NCBI GenBank assembly: GCA_030704615.1
Contig: CM060731.1
Span: 60,556,756-60,620,755, forward strand
Origin: Takakia lepidozioides
Taxonomy: Eukaryota > Streptophyta > Takakiopsida > Takakiales > Takakiaceae
Reading direction: 5' to 3'
Length of the DNA stretch: 64,000 nucleotides
In this document: piece by piece, positions 1 to 12,479 of the stretch
How the letters are laid out: the number at the start of each line of letters is the position of its first letter
Position numbering within the stretch: the first letter of the stretch is position 1
Program-made: the position numbers and the translations under genes
Notes under the pieces: model-generated
The model's database searches: none
Told to the model about the DNA's origin: nothing
The model's input: only the letters and a program-made list of their open reading frames with translations

Positions 1-164
1 TGCTTAAGTCGAGGAGGGTCAAGAATCAAGAAACAGAGTATCTCGTGAAATGGAAGGGCTATCATCAAGTGAAGACAACTTGGGTGCGTGCCTCAGAAAT
101 GGGAAACGCATCCGAGGCGGTTGCAGCTTTCGAAGGGCGAACTCAAAAGCGGAAGAAGCGTTGA
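1..164 (+). pseudogene. 3' end of Ty3/gypsy polyprotein (chromodomain), copy C
   Basis: The window opens inside a retroelement polyprotein, read from base 3 to the TGA at 162-164. The visible piece is the C-terminal chromodomain after integrase, containing ETEYLVKWKGYH and ending in a basic QKRKKR tail. It closely matches the ends of the two minus-strand copies at 25489 and 42487, so all three belong to one chromovirus family. In this family the chromodomain helps direct integration to particular chromatin. Only about 53 codons are visible and they are open, so whether the whole copy is intact cannot be judged. It is listed as a partial gene. Confidence 0.88.
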
Positions 165-185
165 TGGGGACATCAACCTTGGATC

Positions 186-198
186 GTGGGGGAGGAAA
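186..198 (+). other. Polypurine tract of Ty3/gypsy copy C
   Basis: A purine-rich run (GTGGGGGAGGAAA) directly precedes the TG that opens the LTR. The same string occurs in minus orientation at 25455-25467 and 42453-42465, next to the other two LTRs. It would prime plus-strand cDNA synthesis. Confidence 0.8.
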
Positions 199-1840
199 TG
201 CATGCTTAGCCTGGCTTAGCTAGGCTTAGCTAGCTTGGGAATCCGATTGCAAAAACTTGTGTTGTACAAATTTTGTTATAAATGAAATGGTTTCCAAATG
301 TTGTGCTGCTGTTCTTGGTGTGAGTTTGATCCACAGAATATCCTTTGGAATCCAATTCTTTACCAGTACAAGCTCTTCATGCATATGAGCTTGATGGATA
401 GCAATTCTATCACATAAACCAGTTGTGTGGAATGGTGATGCATGGTATGGTTGGCTAGTATGTAGAATGTATGCTAGCTTACAAAAGTGAGAGAGGTAAA
501 TTGGATTAATCGTGTGTTTGCGCAGTGCCCAAATCAGGTGACTCCCATCCAAGGGGCAAGAAAACTTGCGTTTTTTTTTGGAGTTCACGTGCTAGTGCGC
601 ACCTGGCGCGTGCGCGTACTATAACTGCGCTACCGAGGGGGTTGTCTTGTAGTGCGGACTAATGCGGAAGCTACGTGCTTCTGTTCACATACTATAATCG
701 TGTAACCTCGGGACAAAGTTGTAGTGCGGCTTCGGCGTGTTCCCGTACCTCAGGCTAGCATTCCAAGGCGGACCCAATTGTAGTGATTGAGGCGCAGGAT
801 TGGTTCAAGTTTGTCTTCCTAGTCAAAAAGGGTTCAAGGTAAACCCTTGCTCAAGATGATGCCAAAAGAGGCATCATGAGCGGTCCAAGAAGAGTGCACT
901 GGGTGAAGCTTGAAGGCTCCACCCTTGGCTGGGACTTGGAGGAAGTTGGCCGAACTAGCTAGTGGAGAGTAGCGTCAAGTGGGGGGTTTGGTTCTTTGCC
1001 ATGGGACGCCATGGTATGGAAACAAACTCCTTGATGTTGGACGCCACAACTTGGATGTTAGTTTCTACAAAATGGACAAGTCGATGAGGACATCGACTCC
1101 CTGTTGGTATGGGTGTATGTCGCGGCCCGTCGCCTTGAGGGCAGGGGGTCGGGACACAAGAGGGGCTGCCCTTGTGGTGGGGGCAGTGACAACAATAGGT
1201 ACGGGGGCTAAAGCACCCTTGAGTGCCCAAGGCACTCAAGGAGGCGGAGGCGCTCACTAGGTGGAGCCCCGCACACCGGGTTGCGGTGGGGGTGATTCCA
1301 CGAGGGGTGGTGGTAGCTTTAGTGGGTCTTAGTGGGGGTGGCATAGGACTCACCATGGGGCGGAGACCTTGTGGTGGGAGTCGTGGGAAGTCTTGGGACT
1401 CATCACGGTTCGATGGGGCCGTGGTGGGTGGGCCAAGACTCACCGCGACTCATCACCGGGAATCGAGGGTCTTCGTGGTGGTTCGCCATAAAATGATTGG
1501 GTTGTTTGTGAAACCCCTGCGAACAGTCACAGAAGTATATATATGGAGTAGTAACCCCGAGAGTGCAAGCCCGTTGGTGACCAAAAACTAGTGAATAATC
1601 GTGCGAGCCGGAAAGCGACCAAGGTGTGGGGAGCTGTTCCGGACTGCCAACAACCAAAGGGAATTTCCACTAGGCCCAAATTGAGAGAGGGTCTCGTGGA
1701 GGAGTAAAGGGGGACCGTTATGTCCCGGTGAGCAGTCGAAGCTCCGAGTTGGCCCGACGGCCAGTTTGGGAGTTAGGCGCGTGCATCAAAGCAAGTAACT
1801 ATGACTTGAAGGGGACCTTACCGAAGTGAGGTGCGCGACA
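199..1840 (+). repeat. Complete 3' LTR (about 1.64 kb), copy C
   Basis: The LTR opens with TGCATGCTTAGCC after the polypurine tract and ends with GCGCGACA. Both ends match the LTRs at 23862-25454 and 40841-42452, which lie in the opposite orientation. A perfect 11-bp inverted repeat with a CAA loop (1217-1241) is conserved in every copy. The next five bases, TCTAT, would be the 3' target duplication, but the 5' end is outside the window. Open frames on both strands inside the LTR are not supported as genes. Confidence 0.9.
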
Positions 1841-2500
1841 TCTATCTTCGTGCCCACAATCTTTGGACCCTGTGGAAAGTTAGATGATTTTTTATTTTTG
1901 AAGGGAAATGCCCCAGCATTAAGTTATTGTTACATATGTTGTTTTCCGACCTAATGACTGAGGGGCGCAAGGCTTGGGTGTCTTTGCAAAAACAGCTTCT
2001 TCCATGTGTAGCAAAAGGAGGCGTCGAAAACTTCTCTCCACCTTCGATCTCACCTAGACTGAGGACAATTGCCTTTGCACCCGTTTTTCCGAAACAGTCG
2101 TCTCATGGCATGATGGGGACCCCCCCAATTGGAAAATATTCAGGTGACACGGACAACCCCGAGATCAATTTGCACCATCAAAAGAATCGTTCTTCCAAGA
2201 TGAAAGCTCAGTTAGATTTTGGAGATGCATAGAGTGTTCATTTGGGCCTTGCTTTTGGTTTCCACTCCTCTCCTTCAGCTTCCTACCATTATGCCTTGCG
2301 ACCTTTGCTCGTTTGGCTGGGCTTTTGTCGGGACTTTTGTTCTCCCCTACATCTTCTTCTCCCTCCTTCCTTGGTTACCGGGTGTTTCCCGTGTGTTTAG
2401 CTTTATGGCCCTGTTGGAGTTATTTTTTCCTCTTGTTGGATCCCCTCTTTTTAATAATACGATCCCAAGGTCTCTGTCCATGTTTCATTAAATAAATAAT
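1841..2500 (+). pseudogene. LINE 3' fragment (C-terminal end of ORF2 and tail)
   Basis: Directly after the LTR the plus strand encodes LWTLWK, then, after a frameshift, MTEGRKAW, then a basic stretch ending KAQLDFGDA with a stop near 2230. The order and spacing match the minus-strand LINE tail at 39555-40840 (LWNLWKTRCAWIYEG, LLTEGRKAW, terminal KFRAQLQF). It is therefore the C-terminal part of a plant LINE ORF2 plus its 3' untranslated tail, ending near an A/T-rich run at about 2490-2505. The LTR element inserted into it. It is frameshifted and inactive. Confidence 0.7.
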
Positions 2501-3984
2501 ATACCACTGGTTGATAACTGTCAGCAAATTCAAAATCCTTCATCTATGGAGAACCGACGGACATTAACATTTTGGGAGTATTCTAATAGTCTGGAATCGG
2601 CTGGTATTGAACAGTAGAAATATTTCAATACCAGGTCCTAGCTGGTATTAAAGAAAGTAATACAAGCCCAACACTGGCAAATACCAGATTTTCAGGACCA
2701 ATATATGAACATGCCATATCAAAGGCCCTATAAGTGGATGGATGATTGCAGATAAAATAATCGCACAATGACGTCTTCAAGGTGAATTTCCACTTCGCAC
2801 ATTTGTTAATTATACTAGGGTAGCCTATGTGTGTGCCGTTGGCCCAAGTGTCCAGTGTCATCTAAGTCCAAGTGCAATCCCCTATGTATCAAAGTGCGTC
2901 TCCTATATGGAGGCCCAAATGCAACCTCTAGGGTAGCCTTTGCCCTTGGCCCAAGTGTCCAAGGTCACCTAAGTAAGTTTTTTTCCACATAGCCTACGAC
3001 CAGATTTGAACCGGAGACCTTTCCCTTGATATCTCTTCCGTCGAGGCTCCAACCTTTGTCCCAGGAATGCCCACTTTTCGATTTTTGCTATTTTTGGTGA
3101 ATTTCCAGCGACCAAAAGTACTTGAAATTCCAAATCTCCCACGTGAAAGGCCAATCACTGCTCCAGAAAGCCCACTTTGCTATTTTTCCTGAATTCCAGC
3201 GACCAAAAGTACTCAGAATTCCACATCTCCCACACCGCGGGTCCAAAAATCATGAGACCAAGCTGGTGCACCTCATCGAGGGCTTTCCAACGGCACCAAG
3301 CACCGGGGTTGGGGCCCGCGGTTTGGGAGATCTCAACGACGCCACAAACAAAACAAAACAAAACAAAACAAACGTCTCGCTTCATATATTGATCATACAA
3401 GGCTTAGGTTTTTCTTCAAATAGCTCAATTACAATTTAAGGAGTTGTTCTCAATTTCTTTAATTAAATGAATGTTTTAAATTTCAGCTGTTCTTAGGCCA
3501 CTCACAATGTAATTATGCACCATCCATACGAAGATTTTGTACATGTGGATGTCGTGAACAAATTCTCTTGTGGCATGTTGAACTTCATTCAGTTCGATTT
3601 GGATGCAATGCTGTGAAGTAAGTTAATCCTTTTCTTATTCATCAAAAGGATGTACTTAGTTTTCTTCGTCCAAACATACTACAACCCAAAATAAAACAGT
3701 CGTTGTTTCTTTTTTTCTTTTCTTTTAATTTTTTTAATAAAACAGCCTGGGACAGAGGCCCTGATAACATATTGGGCACAGAACGGAGGAAATTTTTTGT
3801 TACTGGGTCACTGAGTGTTCAATCAATCTGGTTGGTTCTCAATAGTTTAATTTTTAGCAATTAAATAATGAGCCAATCAATTGGTCAATGGTCAAGAAGC
3901 TTGAAATGGTCATACAAGAATTCCCAACACGTTGCGAGCGCATCAATCTAATTGATGAAGGATGCGCACATGTATTGCAATGAA
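2501..3984. other. Gene-free stretch with short repeats
   Basis: No coding region is supported. A tRNA-like B-box (GGTTCAAATCT) on the minus strand near 3000-3015 suggests a SINE tail at about 2975-3060. A two-copy direct repeat of about 100 bp (3070 and 3171 starts, sharing CCAGCGACCAAAAGTACT) and a (CAAAA)n microsatellite at 3345-3373 follow. A T-rich run and a GGGACAGAGGCCCT string at 3700-3760 resemble the end of the minus-strand LINE tail at 39560-39620, so a truncated LINE end is possible. Confidence 0.5.
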
Positions 3985-4090
3985 AAATGGCCCAGCGGTT
4001 AGGTTACAAAAATCGTAAGTGTCATGGGTTCAAAGCCAAAAAGGGATGGTTGCTTGATCAAACAATCCCTGGAGTCAACTTGGAGACTTT
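3985..4090 (+). repeat. tRNA-derived SINE-like head
   Basis: An A-box-like stretch (TGGCCCAGCGGTTAGG) is followed about 25 bp later by a B-box-like GGGTTCAAAGCC. This is the spacing of a tRNA-type RNA polymerase III promoter. There is no cloverleaf with paired acceptor arms, so a SINE relic is favoured over a tRNA gene. Similar heads occur near 9356 and 62565. Confidence 0.5.
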
Positions 4091-4407
4091 TTGGGGTCAT
4101 TGGAAGCAATGGCATGGCCGCCCTTGTAGTAATTAGAAGGTGCCCATCTTCAAATTGGTAAGCAATAAGGGCCCAGGTTTGTGATGTGAAGATTAGAGGT
4201 GGTCCAGGAATTAAAAAGCAGGGGTTACAGTAAGCTACACAAGGATTCGGACCGTCATGTTAGGGGGTAAGAAAAAAGAAGGCAGAAAGGTGAGAGCTAT
4301 TAAATTGGGGATGGTTCATGCGCGAAATTGGGGTAAAAGGGTATCACTGGCGGTTTTTTAGGGGTGACATATGTCCCAGGGTTCTAGAAGGGTCCCACAG
4401 CTTGTAG

Positions 4408-4650
4408 CCCTTCAACATGTAGTGATTAGAATGTGTCCATATTCCAAATGGAAAGCAGTGAGTCCTTCAAGATGTAGTAATTAGAAGGTGTCCATATTCC
4501 AAATGGAAAGCAGTAAGTGAGTCCTTCAAGATGTAGTAATTAGAAGGTGTCCATCTTCCAAATGGAAAGCAGTAAGTTAGTCCTTCAAGATGTAGTAATT
4601 AGAAGGTGTCCATCTTCCAAATGGAAATCAATAGCCCTTCAAGATAAAGT
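4408..4650 (+). repeat. Tandem repeat, four copies of about 59 bp
   Basis: Units start at 4408, 4463, 4522 and 4581, with a partial unit at 4635. Each has CCTTCAAGATGTAGTAATTA, then GAAGGTGTCCATCTTCCAA and ATGGAAAGCAGTAAGT. Copies two to four are near identical, so the amplification is recent. Diverged single copies of the same motif lie at 4120-4170 and near 9215 and 9435, next to SINE-like heads, so the unit is probably the body of a SINE family amplified in place. Confidence 0.8.
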
Positions 4651-5057
4651 GACGCCAATAGGGTTGCTTTGGCAAGAGTCAACCTTTTCTTAGATGGTAC
4701 TTCAACTGCTGACACTTTCTGGCATCCCCCTTTTTTCCTTACTTACATTTGTCCAATCATTTGTGGACTACCACGTAAGAGAGTTTTGCATTATCTTGGT
4801 GTTGAATAGTCACATCAACTACAGGGCATCTTGTCAATTTCTCTTACAAACAAGCACCCTACATTAAAACAACAAATAGAAAGAAGGTTGACTCCTGCCT
4901 AAGCAAGCATACAAATATTATAGTGTCTCTCCCCCAATACTTGAGTCCATTAGGAAGATGGAATCCCTGTGTGTGTGTGTATATATCACAAAGGCCGCCG
5001 GCCGCAGCTATCATACCCACATGGTGTTTAGTAATGTAGGGACTAGGGACATGTATG

Positions 5058-5082
5058 TATATATATATATATATATATATAT
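5058..5082. repeat. (AT)n microsatellite
   Basis: An uninterrupted TA run of about 25 bases, with a short GT run at 4970-4981 upstream. Confidence 0.9.
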
Positions 5083-8000
5083 GCATAAGAATGTGAGTGT
5101 GCAGAGTAACCAATGTGTTGGGGGTGCTGCTGCAAGTTGTCGTCTTCCTTCCACTTGCCCGCACGATTGGTGCTACAGTGTGTGGGGAGGGGGTGGAGCC
5201 CATGCAGAGTGGGAGAGATGGCAGGACTACCTAGTGTTGCCACACCTTTTGGAGCACATGGGGGCCCTTGTTATGTCGTTTGATTGTCGTTGGCCTCTCA
5301 TCATTCTATCGCAGCCCCACTGTACCGTCCATAATTTATTGAGTAAACAGTAAGACTCACACTGTGTGTATCTCTAACCACCCTTACCTACTACTCTTCC
5401 TCTGGATTGTACAGCAACAGGCCACCATTGCTAGCCATGGAAGATAATCTACACTGACTGTAGTTTACCGCTTAGTATGGACAGGCTTTTTTGTTAGTGG
5501 GCACTTTGTAACAGGCATTTCCTTGACCACGGAGATTAGTTGATTCTGAGAGAGAGAGTTGAACGTAGGGTGGGACCGGCATCACATCTCATACTAGACT
5601 GATGCAACCCGGCCCACCCACTGTTTGTATTGTACCCCCACCTTGGATAGCAGTCTGGCCAAGCAAACAAAGCTTTTGTTACAGAGCTTTGCTTCGTGGT
5701 GGATTTTGTAGGATTCGAGGGTGCCACGCGCCGCCACTTATTCCTTGCGCAGCGCCGACCATTTCATGCGAAGATATGAGATATTGTTGAGAGAGAGAAC
5801 CTGGACTACTTAACTACACCCATCCATATATGCACAAGTGCCAAGCTTTGACACCCCCAATACTGGAGTTTTCCAATGCCAGAACAGCTGGAGTCCGTCT
5901 TCCACACGGATGGCCGCTGCTACCTCTATGTGGGTTCTCGGGGAAAGCTCCGAGCTCCAGTTTATTACACAGTGACAAGTTACTTAAAGCTAAGAAACCA
6001 GCAGCAGAAGTGAAGGTTGCAATCCAGTGATGCTCTTAGTGACCAACATCCCGAACCCATAATGGATGAGGAAGATTCGAGATCCAGAATGTTCCACAGC
6101 GTGAAGGAAAATGGTATCTGTGAGGCATCTGTTTGAGCCTTTTACTGTCGCAGGATTCTTTTCCCGAAACAGAAACGGCACCAAAATGAAACCAAATCTG
6201 CACAAGTACCACTTCGAGATTTTTACTCAGATGAGATCTGAAGTTGGATAGAATGTTGGTGCATTGCTGTAAGACAGTCAGCGATCGGCTAGAAAAAGAA
6301 TGAGCATCTATCTTGACTGGGTCAAATGCTTCAGGTCCAAGATTATAGTCTCCCTCGGCTACCTCTACAATTTAATAGTTCCCATGTCTAAACTATCATT
6401 CTTTGTGCCATGATCCAATCTAATAATTTGCATGGCTTATCAATCTTGACAAGCTCAATTTATTTGAGTCTAGAATCTCAGTGCGGGGGCCTCCACGCGG
6501 ACCCCCATAGAATTGCATGAAGGAACATGTCTTGCGCAGGTTGAAAGGGGCCCAGTGAGGCCGTCATCACACTTTCGGTACTCCGCCGAGGTATGTACTG
6601 CTCACTTCCGTCATCTCGTGAGGATAAACCAACCTGAGGCTTTTTATTAATGTGGTGGATGCAACCCATCCGGCAGGATTTCCTTTTCGGGAAAGCCTGA
6701 CAAGTCGATAGATCATCTTGTCAATAAAAAGCAAAACTGACATATGTATTATGTGGGCAATGAATCCACGACGATGCCTTTGCTCAACCGCATCACACCA
6801 AATTTCGTGGTGGATCTATCTAGTGCCCATAACTATCCCCAGTGAGGAGGTGGTGCACGCCCATCCATGGTTAACTTATAGTTGCAAGAAAACAAGCTAG
6901 TATACTAGTGCCAGTGTTCTCTCGGGATACTACGGTACAAACTTTGCTGCAATGCTGTCTAGGTTCGGAATGTGTGGAAGATCAATTAGTGTACGAACAT
7001 GATGATGAAAAAAAAGAAGGAGAATGGAATGACATGTCAGATCCCCGTCAGATGAGACTCGCGAGGATCGCGCGCACTGACGGGCACTACGGCCGCTCGA
7101 GGATCGCCTCGATTCGTGCCAGGCGCCGTGTCTCCTGCCCTGTTTTATGGCCCATTCTTCTTTTTCCTTGTACGCCAAATAAGTTTAGACCCACAATATG
7201 GTCTTGCCACGGAAGCTTGGCAATGTTCTTTGCGGCATTTTTTGGTTGGAGTGCATCATAACCCTTCTTTTTGCTTTCCAATGTCTGCCTCAATTTGGGT
7301 ATATCCTAGTTTCCTTTGAAACAACAACCTTTGGGGCATTCCTTGTCATAGCAAGGTCCCGGGAAGCAGCTGCCAGGAAGGAAGCAAGAAGCTGCAAGCT
7401 GCCAAGGATTGGCGTGAATGAAGGAATCAGTGAGGATCCGACCCCCAACGAGTGTAAAAGTCCTCGCAGGGTGCATTGAGTGCACTTCTTACGATTCTGC
7501 ATTTCTACAACCTTCCGAATGTCTGCTGTGGGCCCCTCGGATCTGGCTGCAAATTATATCTCCATTGGTAGTTCTACAATAACATCATTCTACAGACTAA
7601 TTTCAATATACAAACGCACATACCTACTACAGAGTTACGACACCTAACACCTCTCCTAAGGACACTAGGCAACAGGCTACAGATTGGTGGTCTTACATGA
7701 GGAGAGAAAGTGGGTTTTTGTGTGCACGAATTCATTCAATGGTGCCAAACGCACAAGGAAGCAGCTTTGCAAGCTGATCTTGGGCACCACTTATGGAAGA
7801 AGATGATCCTTCCGGCGGACACTTTCCTGTTCCTGTCAAATCAAAGGGCATTCGCAGTAGAAACGAGCAACTACAAATGTATTGATTGACTCTAGATTCT
7901 GTGATCAGACCCTTCATTCTTTACAATTTTCTTGCATTCCAACTTGAGATGCCATTTACGTGGGACGATGAAGATTGAAGAACCCCTGCACTGCGCAGTA

Positions 8001-9339
8001 GTATGAAGAGGGGCGACGGCCCACTAATGATAAGCGACGGCGCCGCAGCTTACACAATACCGACACAGAGCACTTGATCTAGCAGTAAAGATTACTGTGG
8101 CCACTGCCCACACGCCGTATTGCGCACGATGGGACTCTAGCTTTCAATACTCCCTGCAAATAGCCCCTGCTAAAACACTCGAGGCCGTGAATCTCCTCTA
8201 CTGCACTGCCATATTATTAATGTTCGCACAGTCCTCAAGCTCCCTGTGGAACTGTAATAACCATTTCCCTCCTCGAAACTCTTGGCTGGTGCAGGGAATG
8301 CAGTGCCTGTCAGTGCATGCTTGAAATAGCTGATGGGCGTTCAACCGATGCAACAACACTGGACTCATACCATGATTCATGACCTGGATTAGGTGGCCTG
8401 CTTACTGATCGCACAGCCTGAATCTACTTTGCCTCGAACCAAGCGACGGAGGACATTTGGGAAAGTGGGATATGAGTTCTCACTGCGAGATGGCTGCCAC
8501 ATTCTGTTTTCTTTGATTGCAGAAGCTTCAGACTTGATCTTGTCAACTTTACATTACTGTTCATTTACAGCTTGGGTAATTTCGGAAATATTACATATTT
8601 TGTTCCTTCTTTACTGTTCTAATTTGGAGAGAATTGAGATGGTCCAAAAAAGAGTGATTCTCAAAATTTTATCCATGGAGAGAGAGATAAAGATAAAGAT
8701 TCTTTAACGTCCAGTGAATTTACAGAGCCTACTGCTCAACACAAAGAGAGAGAGAGAGAGAAAGAGAAGCCGGCCACACCGGCTTAACTAAGAGCCACTT
8801 CGCCTCACAGCTATGCCTCCTTTCAGGGGTGGGCCCTATTTAATCCATGTACATATACTTATATAATAATGATGCTGATAAAGGCCTTGGATTTTATACT
8901 CTACTTATCATTTGGTAACCCACATCACATATATGCGCAAGTGGGACGGTGCCTACTTCAATTATAGGGCTTAAATATCATACACATTGCTTGTAGCTAT
9001 GATAGAAGGAACTTGCAGGGCCTACCATATATCGCCATTCTATGGTCCCTCTATTCAGTTTTGAGATAAGCGGAATCAGGCTCCTCACTCATAGCTGACT
9101 CAGGGAAGCACTTTCAAGTAAGTTTCTGGAAACACTCACAAGGTTAATGTGTAAGTTATGTCCTTGGTTGGGTGTTTGTGCCTTGTTGCGTGTGCGTAAC
9201 CTAGGTGATCTGGGTTCCATGTGTCCACTTTCCAACGGAAAACAGTAGTCCTTTTGTGATGTAGTCCTTCTTCTTATGTCCTTATCTTTTTTCCTTTTCT
9301 GTTCAAAGGGAGACACTTGGCGCGAGGCCCCTTAGTTAT
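5083..9339. other. Intergenic, no supported gene
   Basis: Only short open frames without recognisable domains occur on either strand. A GA-rich microsatellite lies at about 8744-8770. No RNA gene or structured element is evident. Confidence 0.5.
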
Positions 9340-9520
9340 AGTGAGAGGAGACAACCAAGTTGTAGCCCAGTGGTAATGGGCACATACCACCTCGTAAGTG
9401 GTTGTGGGTTCAATCCATCGATTGGTGTCACAAAGGTGTCCACCTTCCTAGCGGAAGGAAGTGACCCTTCAAGGTGAAGAGACACCATATTTACGCTCCT
9501 TCAGGAGGCGTCATATATAT
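9340..9520 (+). repeat. tRNA-derived SINE-like element
   Basis: The head reads TAGCCCAGTGGTAATGGGC (A-box-like), then GTGGGTTCAATCC (B-box). The body (GGTGTCCACCTTCC, then GACCCTTCAAGGTGAAGAGA) resembles the 59-bp repeat unit at 4408-4650. Head plus body fits a SINE transcribed by RNA polymerase III. Confidence 0.6.
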
Positions 9521-11774
9521 ATATAGTGAGAGGAGAAAATAACCTCTTTGTCCAAACTTCTTTCAGTTCTAGAGTTCTAGAATGTTATGGGCGCGGAGCA
9601 CAAGGCTCAAGGGACAGTCCCAAGGGAAGCATTAGTTTAGTTAGCTAGTATATCAGAATTTCAAGTGGGTCTTATTTACACAAACTTTGTCAAATATATA
9701 TGTCATAAATTTTCACCACCACACAAACGGAGAACCAGATGTGCTTCTAATAGCAAGACCTCAACTACTACTGCCTACATGTTACAAGCTCTAAGGACGA
9801 ACTACACGTTAAGTTAAAATAAAACCTGAGTTGCTTTCAGTCAATGTCTTTGGGTGCAAATTCACAAGGCTAGTCACACTGCCTTGAAGCACAGTTCAAA
9901 GAGTGGGAAGGCGCATTGGCAGGGTATTGCAAATTTGTGCTTGGTTATTGACTCACAAATCTGGACTCTTAAAATGCATTTTCGAATATCTTACAAGTTA
10001 GTTGGAACTTTGGCAAGTCACACAGCTCTAAATTACTTTAAAATTATCCCTGGGGTTGCAAGCAGTCGTTTCAGTACAAAATAACAATCCGAAGCTGTGT
10101 GCATTTGGCTCCAAGCAAACGCCACTAAGCTGATCCTGTTGAATGTTCAGAAGTCACTGGATTGTGAGTTGTAAGGTTGCTGCGTGAATTTTAATTTTGA
10201 TTCTTTCTATTGATCACAGGCCTGGCAAGCTGCATAAGATTGAGGCAGCTGCTTCATGCCATCCATGTGCCCAAAGAAGATACATGGATATGAGTTGCTC
10301 TATAGAGGCCAGAAAAGACAACTAGGTCAAGCACTTCCTGAATTCTACCCTATTGGGATAATAGGCATGCAGCCCCAATTTGGTAAGAGACACTGCCAAT
10401 GCATCTTATTAACAACTACGACTCTTACTGACTTTGTACATGAGATTCATGAGACTGGCATATCTCTTCATAATTCTTTTGTCTTGTAAAAGCACTGTGC
10501 TATATAGCTTGGGCTGAGAAAGGTGTTAAACAAACAGAGGTTCAATTGAAACACACCCACCACCCAGAAAACGATGTCTGTGCACACGAACAAGTGATAC
10601 CAAGTTATTAAGCATTCCCTCTTCCCTTTAAAAGTGCCAGCTGGATGACAACTGTGCAATGCCCCTCCAAGCCGAGTATGCCTCCTCTCAGAGTATACAG
10701 GACTACTCAAAAGAAGAGGATTTCCATGAGTGTGTGGAGACCTCCAAAAGGCTCACGAACTGGAAAGTTCCTCTTGAATCTAAGTTGAAAGGCGTAAACC
10801 AAGATTACTAGAAAAAGGTTAATCTACCCATATCCCAGAATAATTCCCCAAACTGAGCCTTTGGTAGAAAACCAGCAGTACAATGTGACCGCTATACAAT
10901 CTGATGTGTTCATACTATGTCAACCACGCTCACAGAGTCAGGCTTTTGTCTCTAGGAGCTAGCTCAACACTCCTGCCACCCAGAATTCAGAAGATGACAT
11001 CCGGCCGTGTCTGCAACTCAACGTATCTCCTCTGACAAGATTCTTGCTGTGAACACACCCTTATCTTCCCACATTGCTGAAGCCAGGGCACCCTAGTGGA
11101 ACCTGAACCTCGATTTTGGAATGAGGCCATACTGACCCCCAAATACAATCAGTTCAAAAGAAAACTTGATACAAAATGGCTGCTTGTTTCCAGTTTGAAA
11201 TAATCCAACCTCAATTGAAATAGGGTTTATGTAAGCTTGGCAGCCATCCAAGCACTGTATGCATGCTGGAAGGATAAGCTGCACTTCTACACAGTCTTTG
11301 TACGCTCTCTTTTCCCATTTTCAAATTGTTAACCAGTGACCAATCAGGCAAGAAGATGCAAATGAGTGAAGGGGATCAAGAACGAGAGGACTCAAATGGT
11401 GGACCCCGTCCCACACTTCCAACTCCTGAGGTCACAGTAACAGATGTTGATATAGTGGAACCCATGTTTCCTTCAGAAGTTCCATTGGTCGTGCACCATC
11501 GGTACTGCCTAACCAAAACTGATTATCTTTTTTATATTCCTCGCCCTCCCCACCTTTCCCCCACGTGGCTCTGATAGCAGTTGGCTAACTCACTTGGACA
11601 GCTATTCTGACACTTAGCAAGTAAAGAAATGGGAGCATCACAGCGATATGATCAGTCCCAAAATCGGAGAAGGAAACAAGAGGTAAGTAGATCACATACA
11701 TTATGTCTGGGGCTGCATGCGGATGTTGAATCCAAGCCGCACCAAATATACAGTAATGAACCACCTCCAAACTG
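9521..11774. other. Intergenic, 3' side of DPM3
   Basis: No open frame here carries a recognisable domain. The final few hundred bases should hold the DPM3 3' untranslated region and polyadenylation site on the minus strand. Confidence 0.45.
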
Positions 11775-12479
11775 TTAATCCGAAAGTGAAGTAACATCAA
11801 CACCATGCTCCCTCAAGAATTTCTTGGCTTCCACAATGTCCTGGACAAACCCAGTTCTACCATGTTAGTAATATTGATATCCAGACTCAAGAAGTCTGTT
11901 CTTGATCATTTCGAATAGACAAAAGGATGAAATGCCATATATATGTCACAGCTCTGGGTTAGTCATGCACTAAAGCCTCGTGAGACAAAAGGGAGGATGA
12001 ATTCTCCACCTTTTGAAGTAGCACGGCCTCCTGGGGGCAGGTCGGGAACACCATCATTCCATACCCCAACATCGCCAGCCCATAGCATCCCAGTGCCACA
12101 ATGGCATACACTGGCAGCTGCACGCTCCACATATCTTCTTCAGTCCGTATCCTTTGTCTGAGATTAGAACTTCCCACCCTAGCAAATGACCCTCTCAACT
12201 CTGTTACCAGACCGCCCTCAAGTGGACCATGCGTGATTCCAATTGCTACCTTAGATCCGGTTTCAAGTTGGGCAACATGAGTAAATAGTGACAGAAAGAA
12301 GAAGCGATTTATCACATCCGGAAGGTCCCAATATAGTCCTCGGAAACAGAGAGGGGCAAGAGACTTACATAAGGAATGACGAGACCAACGGAAGAAGGCA
12401 GGTCAGACGCCAAGAGAAGGGCCAGCCATAGAAGATTGGCTGCAGCGGCGATGCTCCCCCACTTCCACACCTGCTTCAT
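11775..12479 (-). CDS. DPM3: Dolichol-phosphate mannosyltransferase subunit 3
   Basis: Three exons on the minus strand, 12479-12369, 12117-12010 and 11840-11775, splice in phase 0 with GTAAGT and GTGGAG donors and CAG acceptors. They give 94 residues, close to the usual DPM3 length of about 90. Exon 1 starts MKQVWKW and holds the first hydrophobic helix. Exon 2 holds the second (PVYAIVALGCYGLAMLGYG) and the family signature FPTCPQEAVLLQ. Exon 3 is a soluble tail, DIVEAKKFLREHGVDVTS. DPM3 is the small ER-membrane subunit that tethers and stabilises the catalytic DPM1, which makes dolichol-phosphate-mannose for N-glycans and GPI anchors. The start at 12479 was chosen because the family begins just before helix 1; an upstream in-frame Met adds an uncharacteristic leader. 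It is head-to-head with SBDS. Confidence 0.93.

Noticed and set aside
955-1657. Long open frames on both strands inside the LTR (also at 24025-24746, 39191-39527 and 41426-41744)
   Set aside because: They follow the LTR's GC-rich composition, shift frame between copies and show no domain.
4408-4650. CRISPR-like array
   Set aside because: The units are tandem with no unique spacers, and this is a plant nuclear sequence.
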